Part shown: positions 21,371 through 29,889 of the stretch, in pieces
Layout of the letters: every line of letters starts with the position of its first letter
Numbering within the stretch: position 1 is the stretch's first letter
From: Opitutaceae bacterium
GTDB lineage: Bacteria > Verrucomicrobiota > Verrucomicrobiia > Opitutales > Opitutaceae
Direction: 5' to 3'
NCBI GenBank assembly: GCA_015075305.1
Contig: JABTUS010000008.1
Coordinates: forward strand, 239,178-303,177
DNA length: 64,000 nucleotides
Notes under the pieces: generated by a model
Databases searched by the model: none
Seen by the model: only the letters and a program-made list of their open reading frames with translations
What the model was told of the DNA's origin: nothing
Program-made: the position numbers and the translations under genes

Positions 21371-21425
21371 TGCTCAACTGAGGGACCAGCAGGAGGGCGT
21401 CCTGCGCGAGACAAACGCTGGCTCC
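21371..21425. other. Long inverted repeat next to a GCTCAAC box, attC-like or terminator hairpin
   Basis: TGAGGGACCAGC at 21377-21388 is nearly complementary to GCTGGCTCCCTCA at about 21418-21430, with one unpaired base in the second arm. GCTCAAC (fits RYYYAAC) sits directly outside the first arm. It lies downstream of the toxin gene (minus strand) and upstream of the gene at 21349. No T-run follows. Confidence 0.35.
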
Positions 21426-21515
21426 CTCAAGGCGGCGAACCGAGTGAATCGCGCCATCAGTTTCGCCGATTTCCACCGCGTCAGCGATGCCGGCTGCGGT
21501 GCCTGGTTTGCGCTC

Positions 21516-21826
21516 TCACGATCTGATGTCATCGAATCCGAGTTCATTTCGCGAGCCGTGCCAATAGCGAACCACCCCGATGACCTTCGAATGCTCGTCG
21601 ACTCGATAGACGATTCGGTACGGCTTCAAAATGAGCTCGCGAATCAACCGATCATCAAATTCGGGGACGACACGGCCGGAAAACGGAAAGATGCTCAAAG
21701 CCTTCGTCTTCTCGATCAATGCCAGACCGAGGCGTTTCGCGGCTTCGGGACGATCTGCGCAACATGGAGAACAATGTCTTTGAGATCTTCAATTGATCGA
21801 GGAGCGAGGACTACCTTGTAGTCCAT
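21516..21826 (-). pseudogene. ParE/RelE-type toxin with a one-base frameshift
   Basis: The C-terminal two thirds are a clear RelE/ParE-superfamily toxin: ALIEKTKALSIFPFSGRVVPEFDD, LILKPYRIVYRVDE, VIGVVRYWHGSRNEL. The expected N-terminus (MDYKVVLAPRSIEDLKDIVLHVAQ) is encoded in another frame from the ATG at 21826. The two frames join at about 21753, where losing one base would give AQ-x-RPEAAKRLGLALIEK. The antitoxin gene overlaps this ATG by 16 bases. As written, the frame stops soon after the join, so the toxin is probably inactive unless the shift is a sequencing error. ParE toxins inhibit gyrase; RelE toxins cleave mRNA. Confidence 0.7.
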
Positions 21827-21996
21827 GACTCAATCAGCTTCTCCACGTGTTCGATTTCGATGCCTTCCCCTCGGTCGAGTTGGTCAAGCCCTTCTCTCAC
21901 ACCCGCGACGAACTCGACCTCCCGGGCGATTTGACGAAGTGAAACACCTTCGGGCAAACGTGCGAGCAGACCGGCGACGACTTCTTTGTTGCTCAT
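21811..21996 (-). CDS. Antitoxin of a ParDE/RelBE-type pair
   Basis: 61 aa from the ATG at 21996 (the open frame begins 12 codons earlier). The product MSNKEVVAGLLARLPEGVSLRQIAREVEFVAGVREGLDQLDRGEGIEIEHVEKLIESW is helical and acidic. The repeated pattern VREGLDQLDRGEGI..EHVEKLIESW matches short antitoxins that pair with RelE/ParE toxins. The stop overlaps the start of the toxin frame, the usual antitoxin-first order. Confidence 0.8.
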   Translation of the reverse strand: MSNKEVVAGLLARLPEGVSLRQIAREVEFVAGVREGLDQLDRGEGIEIEHVEKLIESWTTR

Positions 21997-22072
21997 GGGA
22001 TGAATCAGAAGCCGGCGGAGGATTGGGCGCAAGCCTTCTGCAGAACCTCAACCATGACCCACGACGCCATTG

Positions 22073-22129
22073 GGTGCCAGAGGTGCGAACGCACGGAGAT
22101 CCACGGAAGTGGGCGGAGGCTCTGGCACC
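22073..22129. other. Three-way-junction-like structured intergenic element
   Basis: GGTGCCAGAG (22073-22082) is a perfect complement of CTCTGGCACC (22120-22129). Inside are two further hairpins: GTGCG-AA-CGCAC (22083-22094) and CCAC-GGAA-GTGG (22101-22112), the latter with a GNRA-type loop on the plus strand. GTTGAGC follows at 22132-22138. It sits between two minus-strand genes. It could be a structured RNA, a recombination site or a terminator; no T-run is present. Confidence 0.4.
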
Positions 22130-22148
22130 TCGTTGAGCCACATGTTCT

Positions 22149-22508
22149 TCATGCGAAACGATCCCGTCCTTTCCAGAACGGACACTTCGGGCAGTCTTCG
22201 CCCAGAGGGTAGTCGATCCCTTCCTCGTGCGGACAGCCAAAGATCTTCTCACGCATGATGAGCGTGCGAACCTCGTGTTCCCGCAAACGTGCGAGCACGT
22301 CTTCCTGAACGTCGATCTTGAATCTCACATCCCTGTCCTCGCTGAAGTAGCGGTGAATCGTGCCTTCGTCGTCGTTGTGCAGAAAGATCCCCAGCACCGC
22401 CTTTGTGGCCCGCTTGTCGTCAGGCCCGTAATAGGCTAGGGTCGCGCGGGGAAAACCCCGGTCGCCGAGCTTCGCCTTGTTCCGCAGATGGGTGATTGGT
22501 TTTGGCAT
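22149..22508 (-). CDS. Conserved hypothetical with C-terminal Cys cluster
   Basis: 119 aa. The C-terminal motif GCPHEEGIDYPLGEDCPKCPFW has three cysteines plus His in a zinc-ribbon-like spacing and ends with KGRDRFA. The N-terminal part (PRATLAYYGPDDKRATKAVLGIF) is conserved in look but has no named function. No signal peptide. AAGGA lies 6-7 bases before the ATG, a good ribosome site. It is a typical accessory gene and is followed by a structured intergenic element and a toxin-antitoxin pair. Confidence 0.75.
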   Translation of the reverse strand: MPKPITHLRNKAKLGDRGFPRATLAYYGPDDKRATKAVLGIFLHNDDEGTIHRYFSEDRDVRFKIDVQEDVLARLREHEVRTLIMREKIFGCPHEEGIDYPLGEDCPKCPFWKGRDRFA

Positions 22509-22621
22509 GATGTTCCTTTGCAGAAGTCAAAGGTGAGCCGCGAACGATGTCGGCGCGAGACGTGCGATGGCGGGTGGTGTGAGGGATCGAGACTTTGCCA
22601 CTGGCGTCTTGTTGGGCTGAC

Positions 22622-22784
22622 TGAACGAAGCCGCGGATCGGCGGTACGGGCCGGGGAGATGAGCTGACGTCTGGGGCATCGGTGGGGTGAAACTGGCGGG
22701 GAAATGACTCCGCTGCGAATCAAATTCTTCCGTGGAGCGCAACATCTGTGAGCGTGCGGAGTGCACGATCCACTCCTGCCTCGC
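22622..22784. repeat. 163-bp dispersed repeat, copy B
   Basis: Homologous to 17621-17783 over equal length (see copy A). It lies in the gene-free gap 22509-22963, about 113 bases upstream of the minus-strand gene at 22508. The remainder of the gap (22785-22963) holds a pyrimidine-rich run with several CCTTCGCG-like words near 22826-22862 and nothing else recognised. Confidence 0.7.
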
Positions 22785-22963
22785 TTGTGGGGCGGAGCTG
22801 ATCAGGTGCTACGATCGTTCTCCCGTCCTCCGTCCTCCTTCGCGTCCTCGCGCCTTCGCGTTTAACTTTCCGGCGACGTTTCGCGACGCGCGAACCCAAG
22901 TCACGACGGAGGGTGCCCCTCCAGCGGAGAGTGGGGCACTGGAAAACGAAGGGGCGCGGCGGG

Positions 22964-23590
22964 TTATTTTTTTCCGAGCACCGCCGGTGACTTCTTGAGT
23001 TTGTCGATCTTGGGCTTGATCACCACGCGGCAGTATCCCTCGTTGGGGTGATTGCGGTAGTAGTTCTGATGGTAGCTCTCCGCGGGATGGAAGACTTCAA
23101 GGGGAACAACCTCGGTGACGATTCGACCACCCCAGGACGGCTGCGCCGCTTCGAGCGATGCCTGGGCGACTTCCTTCTGGTTCTCGTCGGTTGTCAGAAT
23201 AATTGACCGGTACTGGGTGCCTCTGTCGGCCCCCTGGCGATTGAGAGTTGTGGGATCGTGAATGTTCCAGAAGTAGTCGACGATTTCACGATAGGTGACC
23301 ACGGCGGGGTCGAATTCGACGCGCACGACCTCCGCGTGTCCGGTGGTCCCGGAGCACACTTCCTCGTAGGTCGGCTTTCTCGTGTGTCCTCCAGCATAAC
23401 CGCTGACAACTGACTTCACGCCCGGGAGCATCTCATACGCCGCCTCCGTGCACCAGAAGCAGCCTCCGCCAAGATAGGCGAATTCGGTCGAGGTGGGCGA
23501 TGCAGCCGGACTGGCCGCGGCAACGGGCGAGGCGGTGGTTGTGAGCATGGCGCAAAGGGAAGTGATCAGGGGGAGGATGCCGACTTTCAT
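22964..23590 (-). CDS. msrA: Exported peptide-methionine (S)-S-oxide reductase
   Basis: 208 aa. MsrA repairs oxidised methionine in proteins. Signal peptide at residues 1-26 (MKVGILPLITSLCAMLTTTASPVAA), so this copy acts in the periplasm or is a lipid-free exported form. The active-site motif GGGCFWC is at 41-47 with nucleophile Cys44. Further MsrA blocks are GVKSVVSGYAGG, GHAEVVRVEFDP, FWNIHDPTTLNRQGADRGTQYRS and AESYHQNYY. Divergent from the CHASE3 gene. Confidence 0.95.
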   Translation of the reverse strand: MKVGILPLITSLCAMLTTTASPVAAASPAASPTSTEFAYLGGGCFWCTEAAYEMLPGVKSVVSGYAGGHTRKPTYEEVCSGTTGHAEVVRVEFDPAVVTYREIVDYFWNIHDPTTLNRQGADRGTQYRSIILTTDENQKEVAQASLEAAQPSWGGRIVTEVVPLEVFHPAESYHQNYYRNHPNEGYCRVVIKPKIDKLKKSPAVLGKK

Positions 23591-23715
23591 GGGATCGTCG
23601 CAACAAGTGGTTCACAAATTGGAAAATCGCAATGGCACGCCGGCGGGCCCATGCTGTCCAAAACGAAGGCAGCAATTGAATTTTCTGTGATCTCAGATTC
23701 CTCGCCATCAAGGTC

Positions 23716-24558
23716 ATGACTCCCCTCCGGCCGCTCATCGTTTCCCAACCCGCTGTTCTGGTGTCGCTTGCGGTTGCATTGATCCTGACGGTGGGCACGG
23801 CGCTGCTCGGGGTCGTTTCGACGCGGCGCGTGGTTGAGGCGAACGCGCTCACAGCCGACAGTCATGGGCGGATAGTTGCGATCCAGCAGACCCTGACCGC
23901 GCTGGCGGATGTGGAAACCGGGCAGCGGGGCTATTTGCTGACGGGCGACGAAAAGTACCTGCAGCCCTACCGGCAGGCGCTGGGGAAGATTGATCCGCTG
24001 CTTGCGGATCTCAGGCGCCAATACGCGAAGCAGCCGGAACGGCTTGGGTCCGTGGAGCGCGTTCTGCCGTTGATCGCGGAGCGGCGGATGGAAATTGAGA
24101 AGACGATTTCCCTGCGGGAAAGCGGTGCCATGGCGGCGGCGCTCAACATCATGGAGTCCGACACCGGATTCGCCACAACGGAGTCCATCCGCCGGCTCCT
24201 CGTGGGTCTGGAGATTCGCGAGGTGAGGGAGCTGAAGGCCGAAGGCGACCGGCTCGAGGAAAGTGCGTACCGGTTCCAGTTCCTCATCCTCTGCATGATT
24301 GGTCTGGCCATAGTGCTCACGTTCGTGGCGGCGGTGCTGCTGGTGCGGCGCCTGCGGCAGCTTGCGACCATGGTGACGGTATGCGCGTGGACGAAGCGGG
24401 TGAAATGGCGGGGCAGGTGGGTGACGTTCGAGGAGTTTCTCGAGCAGCGCTTTAATCTTCGCTTCACTCACGGCATGTCGGAGGAGGCTGCCCGGCAGTT
24501 TCAGGTCGAAGCGCACGAAGTGCATGAGGCCCATCTGCCACGCGTGCCTCCGAAATAG
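23716..24558 (+). CDS. CHASE3-domain membrane protein with degenerate Cys-motif tail, no kinase
   Basis: 280 aa. There are two transmembrane helices (about 13-35 and 190-212), with a periplasmic CHASE3 sensor domain between them (LADVETGQRGYLLTGDEKYLQPYRQAL is diagnostic). After the second helix there is no histidine kinase. Instead a 45-residue tail reads VCAWTKRVKWRGRWVTFEEFLEQRF..FTHGMSEEAARQF. It resembles the ICAxCKKIRDDxGxW..E.Y....FSHGxCPxC module found at the ends of signalling proteins, but with the second, third and fourth cysteines replaced. It may be a truncated or repurposed sensor. Partner unknown. Confidence 0.85.
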   Translation: MTPLRPLIVSQPAVLVSLAVALILTVGTALLGVVSTRRVVEANALTADSHGRIVAIQQTLTALADVETGQRGYLLTGDEKYLQPYRQALGKIDPLLADLRRQYAKQPERLGSVERVLPLIAERRMEIEKTISLRESGAMAAALNIMESDTGFATTESIRRLLVGLEIREVRELKAEGDRLEESAYRFQFLILCMIGLAIVLTFVAAVLLVRRLRQLATMVTVCAWTKRVKWRGRWVTFEEFLEQRFNLRFTHGMSEEAARQFQVEAHEVHEAHLPRVPPK

Positions 24559-24583
24559 TCCGGGCGCGCGCCGGCATTCCCGC

Positions 24584-26272
24584 TCAGGTCCGGGACAGCC
24601 GGCGGTACTTGATCCGTCGCGGAGTATCGGAGTCGTGCCCCTTGCGGCGCCGGTAGTCCTCGAGGTAGCTTGAAAAGTTTCCCGCGAAGGCATGCACGAC
24701 GCTCTCGCCCTCGAAGGCGAGGATGTGGGTTGCTACACGATCGAGAAACCAGCGATCGTGTGAGACGACGACCGCGCATCCGGCGAATGTCTCCAGTCCC
24801 TCCTCGAGCGCGCGAATGGAATTCACATCGAGATCGTTGGTGGGCTCGTCCAGGAGGATGAGATTCGCGCCTTCCTTGAGCAGGCGCGCGAGGTGCACCC
24901 GGTTGCGTTCCCCCCCGGAGAGCACTCCGACTTTCTTCTGCTGGTCGGCGCCGGTGAATCCGAACTGCGCGCAGTACGCCCGGGCGTTCACGCTCCGGCC
25001 TCCAAGGTTGAGGATCTCCTCGCCTCCACTGATCGCTTCGTAGATTGTCCGGTCGTTGGGAAGGGAGTCGCGCGACTGATCGACGTGGGCGATCTTCACG
25101 GTTTCACCGACGCGAAGCGTGCCGCGGTCGGGCTTTTCCGCGCCGACGATCAAACGAAACAGCGTGGTCTTGCCCGCGCCGTTGGGGCCGACGACACCAA
25201 CAATCCCCCCGGGTGGGAGCGTGAAGGTGAGGTTCTCGAAAAGCAGTCGGTCGCCGTAGGCCTTGGCGATTCCCTGCGCCTCGACCACGAGGGAGCCCAG
25301 GCGCGGGCCTGGAGGGATGACCAGTTCGAACTCGCGCTCCTTTTCCGCGACGTTTTCCTTGAGCATGTTTTCGTACGCGGTGATGCGCGCCTGTGATTTC
25401 GCCACACGCGCCTTGGCGGACTTGCGAATCCACTCGAGTTCCCGCGCCATCGCCTTTTGACGGCGATCCTCCGTGCGCTGCTCAACCGCCGCCTTGCGCT
25501 GCTTCTGTTCGAGCCACTGGGAATAATTTCCCTTCCACGGAATGCCGTGCCCACGATCGAGTTCGAGGATCCACTGAGCGACGTTGTCGAGGAAGTACCG
25601 GTCGTGGGTCACCGCGATGACGGTGCCTTCGTAACGCGCGAGATGCTGCTCGAGCCAGTGCACACTCTCGGCGTCGAGGTGATTTGTGGGCTCGTCCAGC
25701 AGGAGAATCGCCGGTTGCTGAAGGAGAAGACGGGCGAGCGCGACGCGCCGGCGTTCGCCACCGGAAAGCTCATCAACGATTTGATCCGGCGGCGGACAGC
25801 GCAGGGCGTCCATTGCCATTTCGACCTTGGGTGCGACATCCCAGGCGCCCAGGTGGTCGATCTTTTCGTGAAGTCCGGCCTGCCTGGTGGCGATGCTGTC
25901 GCGTGCGGCGTCGTCCGCTGCGTCATTCAATTCGTCCCATGTGGCATCGTAGGCGGCGACGAGGTCGTTGAGGTGCTTGACTCCCTCCTCGACGCACGCG
26001 CGCACGGTCATTCCGGGAGTGAGCGAGGGCTCCTGCTCGAGAAACCCAACGGGATAACCGGGCTCGAAATGGACATGGCCGTCGATGTCGCGATCCAGGC
26101 CCGCGAGGATCCTGAGGAGAGAGGATTTGCCGGAGCCGTTGAGTCCGAGCACGCCGATTTTCGCCCCGAAGAAGAAGGACAGCGAGATGTCACGAAGGAT
26201 CTCCTTGCGTTCGATCTTCTTCGAAACGCCGAGCATGGAGAAAATGATTCTGGGCTCTTCGGGCTTTGCCAT
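24584..26272 (-). CDS. ettA: ABC-F protein EttA (energy-dependent translational throttle)
   Basis: 562 aa, the standard length of EttA. Two ATP-binding cassettes are arranged in tandem without membrane helices. The first has GLNGSGKSS, LSGGERRRVALARLLL and LLLDEPTNHLDAESV. The second has GPNGAGKTT, LSGGERNRVHLARLL and ILLDEPTNDLDVNS. Between them is the charged P-site tRNA interaction motif (about 240-305, rich in K, R and E). EttA binds the ribosomal E site and gates entry into elongation according to ADP/ATP. Convergent with the CHASE3 gene. Confidence 0.95.
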   Translation of the reverse strand: MAKPEEPRIIFSMLGVSKKIERKEILRDISLSFFFGAKIGVLGLNGSGKSSLLRILAGLDRDIDGHVHFEPGYPVGFLEQEPSLTPGMTVRACVEEGVKHLNDLVAAYDATWDELNDAADDAARDSIATRQAGLHEKIDHLGAWDVAPKVEMAMDALRCPPPDQIVDELSGGERRRVALARLLLQQPAILLLDEPTNHLDAESVHWLEQHLARYEGTVIAVTHDRYFLDNVAQWILELDRGHGIPWKGNYSQWLEQKQRKAAVEQRTEDRRQKAMARELEWIRKSAKARVAKSQARITAYENMLKENVAEKEREFELVIPPGPRLGSLVVEAQGIAKAYGDRLLFENLTFTLPPGGIVGVVGPNGAGKTTLFRLIVGAEKPDRGTLRVGETVKIAHVDQSRDSLPNDRTIYEAISGGEEILNLGGRSVNARAYCAQFGFTGADQQKKVGVLSGGERNRVHLARLLKEGANLILLDEPTNDLDVNSIRALEEGLETFAGCAVVVSHDRWFLDRVATHILAFEGESVVHAFAGNFSSYLEDYRRRKGHDSDTPRRIKYRRLSRT

Positions 26273-26347
26273 GGACGGTGGATAAAGGGACTTTTGCGCA
26301 AAACAGAATACAAAAACGGAAGGTGGGAATTGAAAACAGCGGGGCGT

Positions 26348-29300
26348 TCACTTCAGCTTCAATTCCACGCGAGATCCGTTGCCGTTTGGAGCGACGATGA
26401 ATACGCGGTCGGGCGAGACCTCTCCGGAAAGCAGGATCCGGCTGCGGATTTGCTGAGCGCGCGTGTTCGCGAGTTTGCGCAGTTCGTCGTCATCGATCGC
26501 GACCCTGGCTGCGAGTCGGGATGTCATTTCCTCCGTGGAAATTGCGGGCGTGGTGTCCCCACCTGATCCGCTTGTTGGAGATTGTGCTTCCGGCGCGGGC
26601 GCCGACGGTGGAGGGGAGGAGGGGGTTGACTCCTTCGCGGAGAAGAGCCGGCGCACGCGTTGAAGCAGGGTGGTATGATGCGTGACCGGTTCAACGGGTT
26701 GCGTGATGACAACTGCGGGCTCCGGAACGGGAGGAATGAGCTCCGGAAACGCTGCGGCAAAGAGGCTGCGCACGGCTTCTTCACGCTCATCCTGAGATGG
26801 CGGAGTCTCTCCAGAAGCTGAAGGTGCTTCAGGCACTGTGATGCTGGACCGGGACTGCAGAGCCACGGCGTCTATCTGTTCATTCAGCCTGGCACGCTGC
26901 AATTCAGCGCGATCAGTCGTCGGATCGAAACCGCCGGCGAGGTCCAGACGCAGCCCAGGACGGTTTGCCATGGCCTTGATCACGGTGGCCAGCTTGCCGG
27001 ACTCGGTGTCGCGAGGTGCTGTCGCACCGGGGGCAAAGGCCTGGAACGCAAGCTCCTCGCCGCCACCGCCAAACATGCTGCCGAGCAGAGCGAAGGGCGA
27101 AGTCGCGGCCTTTGCGAGAAGGTTGCCGATCACGCGCCAGACGACGCGTCCGATCCGGAAATTCGGGTCGTCGAGACGGCCTTCCACCGGGACGTCGATG
27201 ACAATTTGTCCGCTTGAGTCCTTGAGGAGCGCGATCGCAAGCGTGATGGGGAGCTTCACGGCGTCCGGGCTTTCGTTCTTTTCCCCAAGGGTGAATTGAT
27301 CGAGAGTGGCGACGTCCGAACTGTTGATGGTCCGGTCGGCGAGTTTGAAATCGATGGCGAGACTGAGGGCGCCCCGCTCGAGCGCGTAGCCGGCGAATTT
27401 TGCGACGTAGGGGGCGAACGGGGAGAGTTCGATGTCCTTGATGTCGAGTTTGACATCGGCGCTCGCGGGAGTGCCGAGAGGATTGAGCCTGCCAGTGATC
27501 TCGACGGGCGCCGTGCCGTTGACGACACCCTTGAGTTTGATCTCACCCTGACCGGGGGAAGTGGACGAGAGACCTTTGATCGTGCCGCTCAGTCCTGAGA
27601 TTTCCGACTCAGCGGCGGGCGCGACAGATTTGTCATGAAAGGCGAGGCGCGCCTGTTCGAGGGATAGTTGGCCAATTGAAATCGGCGGCAATGGCGGTCC
27701 CGCGTTGGGAGTTGCCGATGGGGGCACTGACGTGGTCTGAGTCGCTGAGGGCGCTGTCGACTGACTTCCGGAGGCGAGGGTGCTCAGATTGAGTTTACCC
27801 TCCCGGTCGATTGAAACATGGGCCTGGAAATCCTTTAGCAGAACCTGGGCGATGTCGGCCTTCAACGGAAGGGAGGAAACATCCATGCCCTCAAGCGACA
27901 GCGCCGACAAGCCGAGGAGCGGACTCGAGGTGGCAGCATCCCGCAGGTCGAGGTTGTTCAGGTCCGATTTGCCCCTGAAAGAGATGGCGTTGCCCGAAAG
28001 CGAAACTTCGCCGGAAAGCGCAGCCACGCCCTTTTGGATTTTCAAGGGCAGGGATGCGTCCAGGTACGGATTGACGAGCGCCAGGGGAACGTGATTTGCG
28101 GAGACAGTCAGAGTTCCTTTCAGCGGATTCAGCGCCAGCGATCCGTCGATCGAACATTCGCCGTCATCGCCGAGTTTGAATTTGGCGGCGAGTGCCGATG
28201 GCGCACCCAAGTCGTGGAGCATCAGCGGAGCAAGGTGCGAAGACAGATTGAGCACCTGGAATTTCGCGGGCCTTTCCAGCGTGCGGTCGACGAGGGCGAT
28301 ATCGAAGGCTTCAACAGCGGCGTCGTTGAGTGTGACCGACCAAGGACCTGTTGTTTCCGATGGAACAGGAGTGGAGGAGGATGCCTCCATGGGGGTTGGA
28401 GGTGCACCTGGCAATCGATGGCCGGTCTCTGGAGCGTGCGGTGAGAACATGCCCGTGAGATCGATTCCATTCTCGGTTCGATTGGCGGTGAGGTTTCCTC
28501 CCTTGAGCCGGATGCCCGCGATGACGAGTTTCCGGCTCGCGGTGTCGGCCTCGATGCCAGTCAATGCGGCTTCCTTTACGCTGACCCGCCCCTCCGGGGA
28601 GTGAATCGGCGCGAGTTCAAGCGCTTGCACGGTCACCGATCCGTTGGAGACACGAACCACCGGTGACTTGCCGTCCATCGCGGCGTTGTACTGCGCCTTG
28701 ACGGAGAGATCACCTGATTGAACCCTGAAGCCTGCCCGGCCCTCGATGTAGGGTGCGTATTTGGGAAGTTTGATATTGGACAGGGCAAGTTCTCCGGACG
28801 ATTTCAGCAGGCGGGGCTCGACTGATCCCGTCCACTTCACTGACTCGCCGGACTCAGTCGTTGCCGTGAACGAATAGGGAGCACTGGCGTCGCTCGTTGT
28901 CCGAAAGTACGTCAGCGCAAAACTGACGGGACCGATTTCGGTCTGGAATGGCGCGGCGAGTCCATGGTCTTCAAAATGCACGCCTGCGCCGTTGATGGAA
29001 AGTTGCCCGATGGAGATGGACGGTGGTGCGTCCTGGCTTGCGGCATCCGCCTTGGGGGCGGCGCCGGTTTGCTTCGCGAGCAGATCGGCGAAGTTCATGT
29101 GTCCGCTGGCGTCGCGGACAACCGATGCGTGAAACCCGTCCAATTCGATCACCTTGAAAGTCCATGTGCCAAACACGCGCTTAAAGGGGTCGAAGTTGAC
29201 GAACAAGCGCCTCCATTCGAGTAACGTTCCGCCTTTGCCATCTCCCACGTGCAGCCCGGTGACCTCCACTGAAAAGGTCAGCGGGTTTGTCCGGATTGCC

Positions 29301-29485
29301 TGGATCCTGACTGGTCGGTCAAGCGTCTTTGAAAGGCGCTTTTCGCCCTGGGATCGAAGCAGCGGGGGTGCGGCGAAAAAACCCAAGGCCACATAGAGGA
29401 TTGCCAGAATACCGACGGCGACCAACAGCCGCCGAAGTATTGTGTGGCGCCGGAGGAAGTTCCACTGATGTAAAGGGAAAGGCAT
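26348..29485 (-). CDS. Large DUF748/AsmA-type envelope protein
   Basis: 1045 aa from the ATG at 29485 (upstream codons in the open frame overlap the next gene). A single N-terminal membrane helix (LLVAVGILAILYVALGFFAA, about residues 20-40) anchors a long periplasmic body of repeated beta-rich AsmA-like blocks (LSINGAGVHFEDH, SIGQLSLEQARLAFHDKS, VDVPVEGRLDDPNFRIGRVVWRVIGNLL). The C-terminus (ANTRAQQIRSRIL…VFIVAPNGNGSRVELKL) is the DUF748 ending. Related proteins are thought to help move or maintain outer-membrane lipids. Proline/serine linkers occur near 455-475, 700-725 and 945-980. It is 26 bases downstream of the dUTPase-like gene. Confidence 0.8.
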   Translation of the reverse strand: MPFPLHQWNFLRRHTILRRLLVAVGILAILYVALGFFAAPPLLRSQGEKRLSKTLDRPVRIQAIRTNPLTFSVEVTGLHVGDGKGGTLLEWRRLFVNFDPFKRVFGTWTFKVIELDGFHASVVRDASGHMNFADLLAKQTGAAPKADAASQDAPPSISIGQLSINGAGVHFEDHGLAAPFQTEIGPVSFALTYFRTTSDASAPYSFTATTESGESVKWTGSVEPRLLKSSGELALSNIKLPKYAPYIEGRAGFRVQSGDLSVKAQYNAAMDGKSPVVRVSNGSVTVQALELAPIHSPEGRVSVKEAALTGIEADTASRKLVIAGIRLKGGNLTANRTENGIDLTGMFSPHAPETGHRLPGAPPTPMEASSSTPVPSETTGPWSVTLNDAAVEAFDIALVDRTLERPAKFQVLNLSSHLAPLMLHDLGAPSALAAKFKLGDDGECSIDGSLALNPLKGTLTVSANHVPLALVNPYLDASLPLKIQKGVAALSGEVSLSGNAISFRGKSDLNNLDLRDAATSSPLLGLSALSLEGMDVSSLPLKADIAQVLLKDFQAHVSIDREGKLNLSTLASGSQSTAPSATQTTSVPPSATPNAGPPLPPISIGQLSLEQARLAFHDKSVAPAAESEISGLSGTIKGLSSTSPGQGEIKLKGVVNGTAPVEITGRLNPLGTPASADVKLDIKDIELSPFAPYVAKFAGYALERGALSLAIDFKLADRTINSSDVATLDQFTLGEKNESPDAVKLPITLAIALLKDSSGQIVIDVPVEGRLDDPNFRIGRVVWRVIGNLLAKAATSPFALLGSMFGGGGEELAFQAFAPGATAPRDTESGKLATVIKAMANRPGLRLDLAGGFDPTTDRAELQRARLNEQIDAVALQSRSSITVPEAPSASGETPPSQDEREEAVRSLFAAAFPELIPPVPEPAVVITQPVEPVTHHTTLLQRVRRLFSAKESTPSSPPPSAPAPEAQSPTSGSGGDTTPAISTEEMTSRLAARVAIDDDELRKLANTRAQQIRSRILLSGEVSPDRVFIVAPNGNGSRVELKLK

Positions 29486-29511
29486 CCGCCCGCGAGTCAC
29501 TTGGGTGAGGT

Positions 29512-29889
29512 TCAAATGTGGCGGGAATCGCCCGAGTCTTTTGCCGCGTACCCCGTTTCCTGGCGCTGGTGATTCACGGCGTTTTTCTTGAGGTACGCTT
29601 GATAGACGTCCTCTGCACTCATGCCAAGCGTTTGCGCCAGAGACACCAAAAAATGGAAAAGATCGACTACCTCGACGCGCGCATTCTGCTCGTCGAATTT
29701 CTGGTATTTTGCCCACCATTTCCAAGGAACAGAGTCGACGAGTTCGGCGAGCTCCTGCTGCATGGCGCGCGTATAATTGAGGATCCATTTCGCCTTTTCC
29801 TCCTCGGTAGGTGGCGGAAGGTTGACTCCAATCCGTTGATTGAGAGCAGCCTGCATGGTGAAGATCGCTTCCAGTCGGTCGGGTGTCAT
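29512..29889 (-). CDS. All-alpha dUTPase/MazG-like nucleotide pyrophosphatase (dUTPase_2)
   Basis: 125 aa. It looks like the dimeric dUTPase family: QQELAELVDSVPWKWWAKYQ and, after a short gap, ARVEVVDLFHFLVSLAQTLGMSAEDVYQAYLKKNAVNHQRQETGY. The E-x-x-E(L) and E-x-x-D pairs supply the Mg2+ ligands of all-alpha NTP pyrophosphatases. The likely job is removal of dUTP (or a related nucleotide) from the pool. Upstream of DUF748 on the same strand. Confidence 0.8.
   Translation of the reverse strand: MTPDRLEAIFTMQAALNQRIGVNLPPPTEEEKAKWILNYTRAMQQELAELVDSVPWKWWAKYQKFDEQNARVEVVDLFHFLVSLAQTLGMSAEDVYQAYLKKNAVNHQRQETGYAAKDSGDSRHI

Noticed and set aside
22827..22862. CCTTCGCG-like words as a possible short tandem or CRISPR repeat
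   Set aside because: Irregular spacing and length of under 40 bases with no spacers.
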